The notes under the pieces were generated by a model. It did no database searches and was not told the DNA's origin. It was given only the letters and a program-made list of their open reading frames with translations. From Nitrospira sp. UBA2082 (GTDB lineage: Bacteria > Nitrospirota > Nitrospiria > Nitrospirales > Nitrospiraceae): 64,000 nucleotides of DNA. The stretch's first letter is position 1; each line of letters opens with the position of its first letter. This document shows positions 34,329 to 43,900 of this stretch, piece by piece. The position numbers were made by a program, and so were the translations under genes. The stretch spans positions 103,247 through 167,246 of the forward strand of contig DCZO01000014.1 of NCBI GenBank assembly GCA_002331335.1. Direction: 5' to 3'.

Positions 34329-36581
34329 TTACACACGGGGCCGCAACGAACGCAACTCCGCCGCAAGCTGTTCGAACCGGTCATCGCGAATCAGTTCTTC
34401 CACCGTCGGTATCAGTTTCCTCCGCCAGTTTGGATGCTGGTCGACCGTTCCCGGCACATTCGTCTGCGCCCGCGCGCCGATCACATCCTCAACATTGGCC
34501 AACACCAACCAGGCAGGCGTACGGGCCAGATAGACATGAATCGCGCGAGCCAACTCCCAGGTCATCGCCGGACCATGGGCCGCATCGTCCGGCAGACCGG
34601 GTGGCCAAAGCCCCTCGGAACGTAATGCCGCCATGATCGCCGCTTTTTCTCGTTGCCGCTCCGCCAATGCCGACATCTTGCTCTCCTCCGAAGAAACGAA
34701 ACCCAGTTCTGCGCGAGTCGCAATATCGGCACCGTCCCAATACCCGCTGAGCGTCGGCAAATCGTGAGTTGCGGCAACGGCAAGCGATTGCGACGGATAG
34801 GCTCCCGGAGGCTTCCACCCCCCCTCCCACGTCCGTTCAAAATAAAATACGCGATACGACAGGACCCCGGCCGTTCCGAGTCTCTGACGCACCCAGTCAG
34901 GCACGGTACCCAAATCCTCCCCGATGACGAGCACCTGGGCCCGCACACTTTCCAAGGCGAGGATTGCCAGCAGGTCCTCGGCCGGATAGTGCACATAGGT
35001 GCCTTTCGACGCAGGCAGGCCGCGTGGAATCCAGAACAGCCGAAACAACGCCATCACATGATCGAGTCGAATGGCCCCGCCATAGCGAAAATTGCGACGC
35101 AACAATTCAATGAGATACTCATACCCGCTGGCCCGCAGCCGTAGCGGATCGGCCGGGGAGAATCCCCAATTCTGCCCGTCAGGAGCAAACGCATCGGGCG
35201 GAGCGCCACAATCGGCCTTCATCGCGAGCACCGGTTGAAAGCGCCACCCATCAGCCCCGGCACGATCACTGCCCAGTGCAAGATCGTAGTAAAGCCCGAT
35301 CGGCATACCGGCTTGGCCGGCCTTATCGACCAGGGCGCGCAATTGACCATGCGCCAACCACTGGACGTACTGAATCGCGTGGATCTGCCTCATATGCCGG
35401 CGCCTAAACTCACCCACGGCAGCCGAGGACGGGTCACGATAGGGCTCCGGCCAATCCATCCACACGCCTGGCGACGAGGGCTCACGCTGCTGCTCGTCCT
35501 CCAGCACTCGAAACAACGCATAGCGGGCCAGGGGCTCCCCTTCTTGCCGGATGTACTGCTGAAATACGCGCCCGCGCTCGGTCGTCGGTGAACGATCAGG
35601 GTCACCACCCTCAAAGTTTTCCCGTGCGAACGCCTGAGCACACAGACCCAGCACCGTGCGCTTTGCCGCAGCCACCGCCTCATACTCGACCAACTCGCTC
35701 CGTCTGGCGGCGTCAAGTCGCGCGCGGAACGTCGCATCGGCCAGGCAAGCACGGACCGTTGGATCTGTACGACATTCCTCAACCTGCTCGACATCGATAT
35801 AGAGCTCATTGAGAAACAACCGGCTGGTCGGCGAATAGGGACTGATATGATAGGGAGTCGTATTCTTCAACGCGTGCAAGGGATTCAGCCCAATCACCGA
35901 GGCACCCAACTGCGTTCCGGCCCATTCCACCACTGCCGAAAGGTCTTGAAAGTCTCCCACCCCCCAGTTGCGGTCGCTTCGCAACGAATAGAGCTGCAAG
36001 GCGATCCCCCAGAGACGCGTCCCCCGCTCGAACCATTCGGGCACGAAACAGCGTGCGGGGGCCACGATGACGCGGAACCCCGTAGCGAGCTCGACACTCC
36101 CGCCTTGCACCTGGACGTGTGCGCTGTAATACCCGAGCGGCAATGCGTGCGGAAGGGTGAACTCCATGCGCATGAATCGCCGTCCGGCAACGACGCGGAC
36201 TTCTTCGACCTTAAGACCAGGCCCTTCCTCCCGCTCATGGGATCGCTCGCCGCTCTCAGACACTAGCCACCACCGGACCCGAATCACCGGCTCCTCATGA
36301 CTCTCGCACGGCACATGCAGCAACCAGCGGCCGGGCGCTTCCCCCTGCCGCAGAATGCGAACCGGATCACAGCCTTGCATCCACGGCCGATGGTCCCACG
36401 CAGTCAGCTCTTCGATCAGCTCGGCGCGGCTTTCTACGCGGAAATTCATCGTGGCCAGTATCGCACGGCGGGTCTCATCGGTCGTGACATGCAGCGTGCC
36501 GGCGATATCGTAATAGTCCGCGGCAATCCCGGCGCGATCCGCCAGCAGCCGAAGCAATTCGCTTTCAGGCACATCGTACAT
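34329..36581 (-). CDS. malQ: 4-alpha-glucanotransferase (GH77)
   Basis: Transfers alpha-1,4-glucan segments in glycogen or maltodextrin metabolism. A 750-residue protein with an N-terminal beta-rich extension of about 200 residues followed by the GH77 barrel. It has WGIALQLYSLRSDRNWGVGDF, the GADGWRFQPVLAMKADCGAPPD segment, the IRLDHVMALFRLFWIP nucleophile region, VIGEDLGTVP with the acid/base Glu and a terminal TVDQHPNWRRKL. The start at ATG 36581 is preferred over TTG 36617. It stands 47 bp after the HlyD gene and 48 bp before the kinase gene. Confidence 0.93.
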   Translation of the reverse strand: MYDVPESELLRLLADRAGIAADYYDIAGTLHVTTDETRRAILATMNFRVESRAELIEELTAWDHRPWMQGCDPVRILRQGEAPGRWLLHVPCESHEEPVIRVRWWLVSESGERSHEREEGPGLKVEEVRVVAGRRFMRMEFTLPHALPLGYYSAHVQVQGGSVELATGFRVIVAPARCFVPEWFERGTRLWGIALQLYSLRSDRNWGVGDFQDLSAVVEWAGTQLGASVIGLNPLHALKNTTPYHISPYSPTSRLFLNELYIDVEQVEECRTDPTVRACLADATFRARLDAARRSELVEYEAVAAAKRTVLGLCAQAFARENFEGGDPDRSPTTERGRVFQQYIRQEGEPLARYALFRVLEDEQQREPSSPGVWMDWPEPYRDPSSAAVGEFRRRHMRQIHAIQYVQWLAHGQLRALVDKAGQAGMPIGLYYDLALGSDRAGADGWRFQPVLAMKADCGAPPDAFAPDGQNWGFSPADPLRLRASGYEYLIELLRRNFRYGGAIRLDHVMALFRLFWIPRGLPASKGTYVHYPAEDLLAILALESVRAQVLVIGEDLGTVPDWVRQRLGTAGVLSYRVFYFERTWEGGWKPPGAYPSQSLAVAATHDLPTLSGYWDGADIATRAELGFVSSEESKMSALAERQREKAAIMAALRSEGLWPPGLPDDAAHGPAMTWELARAIHVYLARTPAWLVLANVEDVIGARAQTNVPGTVDQHPNWRRKLIPTVEELIRDDRFEQLAAELRSLRPRV

Positions 36582-36628
36582 GAAGGCGAGTGTGAGTGAG
36601 GGAGGGAGGCAAGTCAAGCGAGAGCGGA

Positions 36629-38020
36629 TTACCGTTCGCGAAGACTTTCCTTCACCGACTTGAGAAGTGGACTGAGCAGATACTCGATCACCCGCCGTTG
36701 CCCGGTCTTGATCTCCACCGTCACCGCCATGCCTGGCGCCAGATGAACCGGTTTCCCCTCGACGTCGATCGTGCTCCGGTCCATGCTTACCCTGGCCGGA
36801 TAGACCAACCCCACTTTTTCCACGGGCGCCGCGTCGCCTGAGACAGTCACCACCCGTCCGGGAACCGTCCCATACAGCGTGAACGGGAAGGTTTCGATTT
36901 TGACTTCGACCGGCTGTCCCTCTTTCACAAATCCCACGTCTTTGTTTTCTACCTGCGCCTCGACCTCGACAGCCTGTTCCTGCGGCACAAGGATGAGCAG
37001 TTGCTGCGCCGGTGTGACCACACCGCCGACCGTATGCACCGCCAATTGCTGGACGACGCCAGCAATCGGCGCCGTCAACCGCTGGAAGTCAGCCTTCTGT
37101 CCCGCCTTGGCCATCTCCTGCGCCAGCGATGCGGCCTTGGTTTCCGTAGCCGAGAGCTCCGCCTGTTTCGACTGCTGAAACTCTGACACGAGGGCACGAT
37201 GGTTCTGTTCTGCTTCCAAGAGAGCGGCTTGATCCTGGAGCAACTTCTTCCGCTGTCCGGCCAGCTCTTGCGTCTTGTTGATGCGCTGCTCTTCGATTTG
37301 CAGATAATCCAACCTCGTCACGGCCTGGTGATCCATCAAACGTCGATAGGTCTCGGCCCGTTCCGTTTCCATCGGGAGCGTGGCTTCCAGGCGGTGCACG
37401 TTTTCTTCCGTCTGATCGAGCACCGCCCTGCGCTGCTCGATCAGATGCTGCGCAGCCGCCACCCTGGCCCGGTATTGAACCAACTGCTCGCGCAACAACC
37501 GCCGCTGCAGCAAGACATGCTGTTCATCTGCGCCGGCGGGAACCTCGAACGACTCGTGCCCGGCTACCAGTGCCCGCAACCGGGCCGCCTCGACTTTCGC
37601 GGCCCGATATTCATTGGCCGCCCTGTCCCGATCGGCGCGATTAAGCGTGGGATCGAGCTCGATCAGCAGCTCGCCTTTCTCGACCGCTTGCCCGTCCTGC
37701 ACGTGAATCGCGGCAATCACACCGGTTTCATAGGGCTGGAGCGTCTTGGAATAGCCGCTCGCGATGATCTTGCCTTGAGCCGTAGCGACGATATCGATCC
37801 GGCCGAACGTGGCCCACAGGACTCCGGACGTAAACACCGCCAGTATAGTCCAGAGAATTGCCCGGCCGATTGGTGACGGTGGCGCCTGCTGAATTTCCAA
37901 TACCGCCGGCAAAAACTCCGTCGCACGGCCGCCCGGCGCGGTGCCGATCTGGCGGCTTGACTCAGCCTGCCACGCCGCCTTCCACACTCTCCAATGCCGC
38001 GCAATCATTCCAAATGCCAT
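36629..38020 (-). CDS. HlyD-family type I secretion adaptor
   Basis: A 463-residue periplasmic membrane-fusion protein. A cytoplasmic N-terminal tail is followed by one membrane helix (about 53-72), a split lipoyl domain (GVIAAIHVQDGQAVEKGELLIELDP and LTAPIAGVVQQLAVHTVGGVV), a long coiled-coil hairpin (about 130-300) and a beta-barrel domain near the C-terminus. It links the ABC exporter at 38124 to an outer-membrane TolC-type channel that is not encoded in this window. The 103-bp gap upstream is pyrimidine-rich on the plus strand and can form a TCGTCT/AGACGA hairpin. Confidence 0.92.
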   Translation of the reverse strand: MAFGMIARHWRVWKAAWQAESSRQIGTAPGGRATEFLPAVLEIQQAPPSPIGRAILWTILAVFTSGVLWATFGRIDIVATAQGKIIASGYSKTLQPYETGVIAAIHVQDGQAVEKGELLIELDPTLNRADRDRAANEYRAAKVEAARLRALVAGHESFEVPAGADEQHVLLQRRLLREQLVQYRARVAAAQHLIEQRRAVLDQTEENVHRLEATLPMETERAETYRRLMDHQAVTRLDYLQIEEQRINKTQELAGQRKKLLQDQAALLEAEQNHRALVSEFQQSKQAELSATETKAASLAQEMAKAGQKADFQRLTAPIAGVVQQLAVHTVGGVVTPAQQLLILVPQEQAVEVEAQVENKDVGFVKEGQPVEVKIETFPFTLYGTVPGRVVTVSGDAAPVEKVGLVYPARVSMDRSTIDVEGKPVHLAPGMAVTVEIKTGQRRVIEYLLSPLLKSVKESLRER

Positions 38021-38123
38021 GTGACTTCAGCGCAATATTCGTCTATTTCGTCTCTTCGGTCTGTCTTGTCTATCTCGTCTTCTGGCAGACGAACAAGATA
38101 GTCGGGGATAACGAGATCGACTA

Positions 38124-40313
38124 TTATCCCTCACGAGATGTTGCCGCTGAGCCGTCCTGATACTTTTGCAGTCTCGTGTAGAGCCCGTTCATGCGGAGCA
38201 ACTCCTCGTGCGAGCCTTGCTCCACGATTTCGCCCCGTTCAACGACATAGATCCGGTGGGCCGGGCGCACTGTGCTCAACCGATGCGCGATGATGAAGAC
38301 CGTGCGCCCTTTGCAAATCTGCGCCATATTCCGTTGGATGACCGCCTCGGATTCGTAGTCCAGCGAGCTGGTTGCCTCGTCGAAGATGAGGATGCGTGGG
38401 TTCGCAACCAGCGCCCACGCAATCGCGATCCGCTGGCGCTGCCCCCCGGAAAGCGAACATCCGTGCTCACCGACCAGCGTATCGTAGCCCTCCGGCATTT
38501 CGAGAATGAACTCATGGGCGCCTGCCAGCTTGGCTGCCTGGATCACCCGCTCCATCGCCAGGCCGGGATCGGTCAACGCGATATTGTCCCGCACCGACCG
38601 ATTGAAGAGAAAGTTTTCTTGCAGTACCACACCCACTTGCCGGCGCAGCCAGGCCGGATCGACCTGCGCCAAGTCCACACCGTCCACGAGAATGCGCCCG
38701 CGTTCCGGCACATAGAGACGCTGAATCAATTTGGCGATTGTACTTTTGCCGGACCCCGACCGCCCTACCAGGCCGATCACCTGCCCCGGCTCGACCGTAA
38801 ACGACACCTTGTGGAGCACTTCCGGAGCATCCGGCCGATAGCGAAAGGTGACATCTTCGAACCGCACCTGCCCCGCCACGTGCGGCAGCGTCGTGCGGTT
38901 GGGATTGTAGGAGGGTTCCGGCTGCGTGTTGAGGAGGTCACCCAACCGCTGCACGGAAATGCCGACCTGCTGGAAATCCTGCCACAAATTCACCAGACGC
39001 AGCAGCGGCCCCGTTACCTGGGCCGACAGCATGGTGAAGGCGATCAGCTGTCCGATGCTCAGCTCCCCGCCGATCACATGATAGGCACCGACCCAGAGGA
39101 CGGCCACCGTCGTAATCTTCTGGAGACCGGTGGCCACCTGACCGGCCACGGTGATTAGGCTCGTCGCGCGAAAACTCGCCCGTACATAGCCGGACAGCTG
39201 TTCTTCCCACTTGCGAAGCAGCGGCGGCTCGACCGCCATCGCCTTGACGGTCTGCATGCCGCTGACGGTCTCCACCAGGAACGCTTGATTATCCGCCCCT
39301 CGATTGAACTTTTCATGCAGCCGGGCCCGGATCGCCGGCGTGATCGCCACCGACAGTAATGCATAGAACGGCAACGAAGCCATCACCACCATCGTCAACA
39401 TGGGGCTGTAGAACCACATCACGGTCAGAAAGACGATCGTAAAGATCACGTCGATGACCACGGTCACGGAATTGCTGGTCAGAAACTGGCGGATCTGTTC
39501 CAGCTCCCGCACCCGGGCCACCGTATCGCCGACACGCCGGGCTTCGAAGTACGAGAGCGGCAGGGCCAGCAGATGACGGAACAGTTGCGCGCCCAGGCCC
39601 ACATCGATACGGTTCGTCGTATGGGCAAACAGATAGGTGCGCAGCCCGCCCAAGATGCCCTCGAAGACCGCCAGCGTGATCATGCCGATCGCCAGCACGT
39701 GCAGCGTGGTAAAGCCCTTGTGCACCAGCACCTTGTCGATGACGACTTGCGTGAAGAGCGGCGTCAAGAGCGCGAAGAGTTGCAAGAAGAACGAGGCGAC
39801 CAGCACTTCACCCAACAACTTCCGGTACTTCACGATCGCGGGAATAAACCAGGTGAAGTCAAATTTCAGGTCTTGCAGGCGCAGATTCGCCCGTTTGGTA
39901 AAGAGGAGCAGTTCCCCGGTCCAGGCCGATTCGAATTGCTCACGAGACAAGATGAGCGGGCGCGCTTCGGCCGGATCTTGAATCAGCGCCTTTTCGGCTT
40001 CGATCTTGGCCAGCACGACATAACGGCCATCCTTCCGTTTGGCTATCGCGGGGAACGGTGTCCCAGGCAACTTGCTCCACTGGGTTTGATGGACACCGGC
40101 CTTGAGCCCGATATGTTTGGCTGCGCGCAGTAGCTCCGTGTTGGACAGCGGTTGGCCGGGCTGGGCGAATTGGTGGAGAAGCTGCGCGCCGTCGGCGGGC
40201 AGATCGTACAATCGAGCGAGAATGAGGAGACAGATCAGGCCGGTGTCCGCAATGGATGCTGCCGAGACAGGTGGATTGGATTCCGGGTCAAGGAATGATG
40301 CAGTACGAGTCAT
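38124..40313 (-). CDS. Type I secretion ABC transporter (HlyB type)
   Basis: A 729-residue exporter with an N-terminal C39-like domain (about 15-145), a six-helix membrane domain (about 175-450) and an ATPase domain. In the C39 part the catalytic Cys position reads Thr24 (ADTGL), so the domain is peptidase-dead and probably binds substrate, as in HlyB. The ATPase has Walker A GRSGSGKS, LSGGQRQR, Walker B ILIFDEATSSLD and an H-loop IIAHRL. The residue after AIA in the motif following the signature is Trp633, where Arg is usual. The start at 40313 is chosen near the domain. Likely exporter of the RTX protein at 40913-51214. Confidence 0.92.
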   Translation of the reverse strand: MTRTASFLDPESNPPVSAASIADTGLICLLILARLYDLPADGAQLLHQFAQPGQPLSNTELLRAAKHIGLKAGVHQTQWSKLPGTPFPAIAKRKDGRYVVLAKIEAEKALIQDPAEARPLILSREQFESAWTGELLLFTKRANLRLQDLKFDFTWFIPAIVKYRKLLGEVLVASFFLQLFALLTPLFTQVVIDKVLVHKGFTTLHVLAIGMITLAVFEGILGGLRTYLFAHTTNRIDVGLGAQLFRHLLALPLSYFEARRVGDTVARVRELEQIRQFLTSNSVTVVIDVIFTIVFLTVMWFYSPMLTMVVMASLPFYALLSVAITPAIRARLHEKFNRGADNQAFLVETVSGMQTVKAMAVEPPLLRKWEEQLSGYVRASFRATSLITVAGQVATGLQKITTVAVLWVGAYHVIGGELSIGQLIAFTMLSAQVTGPLLRLVNLWQDFQQVGISVQRLGDLLNTQPEPSYNPNRTTLPHVAGQVRFEDVTFRYRPDAPEVLHKVSFTVEPGQVIGLVGRSGSGKSTIAKLIQRLYVPERGRILVDGVDLAQVDPAWLRRQVGVVLQENFLFNRSVRDNIALTDPGLAMERVIQAAKLAGAHEFILEMPEGYDTLVGEHGCSLSGGQRQRIAIAWALVANPRILIFDEATSSLDYESEAVIQRNMAQICKGRTVFIIAHRLSTVRPAHRIYVVERGEIVEQGSHEELLRMNGLYTRLQKYQDGSAATSREG

Positions 40314-40376
40314 GTACTTCAATCCTTCAATGAGCGCCCCGCTCTCAGCGAACCCTTCCAATTATGTTGTCACGAT

Positions 40377-40400
40377 GTTAAAGTGTCATGACGTCTTAAC
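40377..40400. promoter_or_regulatory. Imperfect palindrome upstream of the RHH antitoxin
   Basis: GTTAA and TTAAC arms enclose a GTCATGAC core in a 24-base inverted repeat 26 bases before the antitoxin start. Ribbon-helix-helix antitoxins normally repress their own promoter at such sites, so this is the probable operator. Confidence 0.5.
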
Positions 40401-40426
40401 GTTGTAACGCTTTTGAGGAGGTTCTT

Positions 40427-40657
40427 ATGGCCAGTGATACCCGCATGACGGTTTATCTACGACCGAAGATCTATCGCGCGCTCAAGATCAAGTCGGCCAC
40501 AACCGATCGTTCCGTTTCAGACCTCATCAATGCCGCCGTGATCGAAGCCCTACGCGAGGACGCGGTCGATTTAGAGGCCTTCGACAAGCGGAGCAAGGAG
40601 CCCGCTCGTCCCTTCGATCAAATCCTGAAGGATCTCAAACGTGACGGACTCTTATGA
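40427..40657 (+). CDS. Ribbon-helix-helix antitoxin
   Basis: A 76-residue protein with an N-terminal ribbon-helix-helix (MTVYLRPKIYRALKIKSATTDRSVSDLINAAV) that should bind operator DNA as a dimer. The charged C-terminal tail presumably wraps the toxin. GAGGAGG lies five bases before the ATG. It overlaps the RelE gene by 17 bases in another frame. Confidence 0.88.
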   Translation: MASDTRMTVYLRPKIYRALKIKSATTDRSVSDLINAAVIEALREDAVDLEAFDKRSKEPARPFDQILKDLKRDGLL

Positions 40658-40964
40658 CCTTCTCGTTAAGAAATCGGCTGAACGCGAACTCGGGGCTCTC
40701 CCGAAACATGATCTTCGCCGTGTGACGGAACGTCTCGAGAGCCTGTCCCGCAATCCTCGTCCATCAGGTTGCGAAAAGCTTTCCGGGCACGATCAGTATC
40801 GAGTTCGGCAAGGAGACTATCGCATTGTCTATGCGATCGATGACGCTGCGCACGTCGTCACAATAGTGAAGATCGGACACCGTCGCGAAGTCTACCGCTG
40901 CCCCCCCTACTCTCATGTCCAGCCATTCGCCGCCAGGACAACCTGCACGTCCTGCGGCCGCTGA
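40641..40964 (+). CDS. RelE/ParE-family toxin
   Basis: A 107-residue protein of the RelE superfamily, whose members cut mRNA at the ribosome or poison gyrase. It has KKSAERELGALPKHDLRRV and a core RVRQGDYRIVYAIDD, and the family normally ends at GHRREVYR. Here about 20 further residues (CPPYSHVQP onward) run on and overlap the end of the RTX gene by 52 bases tail to tail. The extension may be a read-out of lost stop context. The start is GTG with AAGGA upstream. Confidence 0.87.
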   Translation: MTDSYDLLVKKSAERELGALPKHDLRRVTERLESLSRNPRPSGCEKLSGHDQYRVRQGDYRIVYAIDDAAHVVTIVKIGHRREVYRCPPYSHVQPFAARTTCTSCGR

Positions 40965-43900
40965 TCGATGCCTTGATCCCAGGTCAGGCCGGTCTGCTGC
41001 GTGAATTGCGCCATCGCTTGGATGAGTTGATCGACTTGCGAGCTGAGCAACGTTTGCCCGTTACCGGCCTCGATCGTCTCGATCTGATTGTTCGTGCCCA
41101 GATACCAATTCTGGAGGGTTATCCGGTCCGTCGAACCATGGATCGCCAGTCGCAGATCGTTGGCTTGTCGACTGATGGCAAGATCCAGCGGGTTGATCGT
41201 GGCGCCGAATATCGCCCGGTCTTGGTTACCCACAAACGGGTCGGAATCACTGATCGTGTCCTGCCCATCACCGCGCGAGAACTGATAGATATCGTTCCCT
41301 GACCCACCGGTCATGAGGTCATTGCCGCTCCCCCCGACGAACTGATCGCCGCCGCTGCCGCCGGTCATCGTGTCGTTTCCAGCCCCGCCGAGCAACTGAT
41401 CGTCTCCTGAGCCGCCGTCGAGCGTATCGACCCCATCGCCGCCGACGAGTACGTCGTTGCCACTCCCGCCAGACAACGCATCGTTGCCGGGGCCACCGTC
41501 GGCCGCATCGTCTCCCGAACCGCCGCTCAAGGTATTGTTGCCGCTATTGCCGACCAGGATGTTGTTAGCGGAGCCACCGATTCCATTGATATTAGCCGTG
41601 CCGGTCAAGACCAGGCTTTCGACATTGCTTCCAAGGGTGAATGTGATGCTGCTTTCAACCGTGTCGGTACCTTGGCCGGCGGTCTCGCTCACGACATCGC
41701 CCACCTGGTTGACGACATAAGTGTCATTGCCCGTCCCACCGACCATCGTGTCGCTGCCGAGACCGCCGTCCAGGCGGTCGTTTCCTGCCCCACCGTTGAG
41801 GGTGTTGTTGGCACTGTTGCCGATCAAGATGTTATTGAGTCCATTGCCAGCACCATTGATCGCCGCGGTCCCGGTCAATGTGAGATTTTCTAGATTGCTG
41901 CCAAGGGTGTAAGTGATACTACTCTGCACTGTATCGGCCCCTTCGTTTGCGAGGTCCGTCACCACGTCTCCCGCGGCATCAACCACATAGGTGTCGTTGC
42001 CGGTGCCGCCCATCATGGTATCGCTACCGGTACCGCCATCGAGCAGATCGTTGCCCGCACCGCCGTTCAAGGTATCGTTGCCGGCGAGCCCAAAGAGTTG
42101 ATCGTGTCCGGCATCGCCCGCGAGAATGTCGTTTCCGTCGGTGCCCGTCAGCATGCGGTCAGGAACAGTCAGCGTCAGATCAAAGAGATCGGCCACGCTG
42201 AGACTGCCGCTATCTAAGGCCGTGACCTGGATCGTCAACAAACCGGCATCGCTATCAGCTGGGGTACCGCTGAAGGTCCGCGTCGTGGGAGTGAATGTGA
42301 ACCAGCTCGGCAAGGCAGTTCCATCCGCCCGCGTGGCACTATACGCGAATGAATCCCCTGCATCGACGTCGGCGAAGGTGTTCGCCGCAACCGTGAAGGT
42401 GAACGCGGCCCCCGTGCTAGTCGTTTGATCGGCGATCGGATTCGCGAGGATCGGCGCATCATTCACGTTCTGCACGGAAAGGTTGAACGTAGTCGAGGCG
42501 CTCAGGCTCCCCGAGTCGGTGACTGTCACCGTCAGAGCCGATGTACCGACATCCCCGTTGCCCGACGTCCCGCTCAATGTCCGAGTGGCCGGATCGAAGG
42601 TCAGCCATGCAGGAAGAGGCGCTCCACCAACCTGTGTCGCGCTGTAAGTCAGCGTATCGCCATGGCTCTGGTCCACATCGGTAAACGTTGACGCCGGTAC
42701 GGTGAAGCTGAAGAGTGCATCTTCCAATGTCGCTTGATTCGCCAGCGGTGTCGCCATCGTTGGCGCCTCGTTGACGTTCTGTACGGTTAGCGTGAAGACA
42801 TCGGACGCGCTGAGACTGCCCGTATCTGTCGCTGTTACCCGTAGAGCTAGGCTCCCGACCTGTGCATCGTCCGGTGTGCCACTGAACGTACGCGTCACCG
42901 GATCAAAACTGAGCCACGTCGGCAGCGCCGTGCCATCCGCCAGGCTCGCGCTGTAGGTCAGGGAATCGCCTGCATCGGGATCGCTAAACGTGTTCGCCGG
43001 AATTGCGAAGTTGATTGGTGTCCCTTCCGGCACCGTCGGATCGGCAATTGGATTGGCCACCGTCGGCGTCTGGTTCGGCACGCCTCCAAGGAGGGCCACG
43101 AGACTCGCCTGGCTTCCATCCGCAAAGGCCATCGTCTCAACCACCAACGACCCGTTGGCATTCGTTGGATCGAAGCTCATTAGGATGAGCCGATCCGCCC
43201 CGCTGCTGCCAACCTGAATCGTGAGCGTCCGGGTGGTTTCGTCGTGAGTGAAGGTGAGATCGCCTTGACCAATCCCTGTGCCGAACTGAATCCGATTGCC
43301 TTCGCCGACTGTCGCTCTATCTTCGATAATATCGACACCGTCGCCGAGGTTGAACAGATAGGTATCAAAGCCTTCGCCGCCGACCAAGGTATCGTTTCCG
43401 GAGGCCGGCGCTCCGGATTCTGGATCGATGGCATTCCCACCCCACAGCGTGTCATGGCCGGCGCCGCCGGTCAGGGTATTTGCTTTCGCCGATCCAATGA
43501 GAAGATTGTCCAGCTCATTGCCCGTGCCATGAAGCGGCGGGGAAGGCACAAGATCTTCATTGTTGTCGAAGACGTGAGTGGGATCGATGAGGATCAGGTT
43601 CTCCACATCCTCGCCCAATGTATAGGACACGGTGCTCTTGATCGTATCCACACCCTCACCGAGTACCTCCGTCACCGTCTGGCCTGCATGCTGAATATAG
43701 TAGGTATCGTTCCCGGGCCCACCGATGAGGATATCGTCTGGCGTGTTAAAAGGGTTCGGATCCGTGCCGATACCGAAATCGAATGGAAACGCCACATTTC
43801 CCGACGCCAACAAGACATCGTCCCCTTCCCCCCCCAACAAGATATCGCTGCCGGTGTCGATGAAGGCCACACTCTCAACCGATCGCGCAAACCCTCCGCT

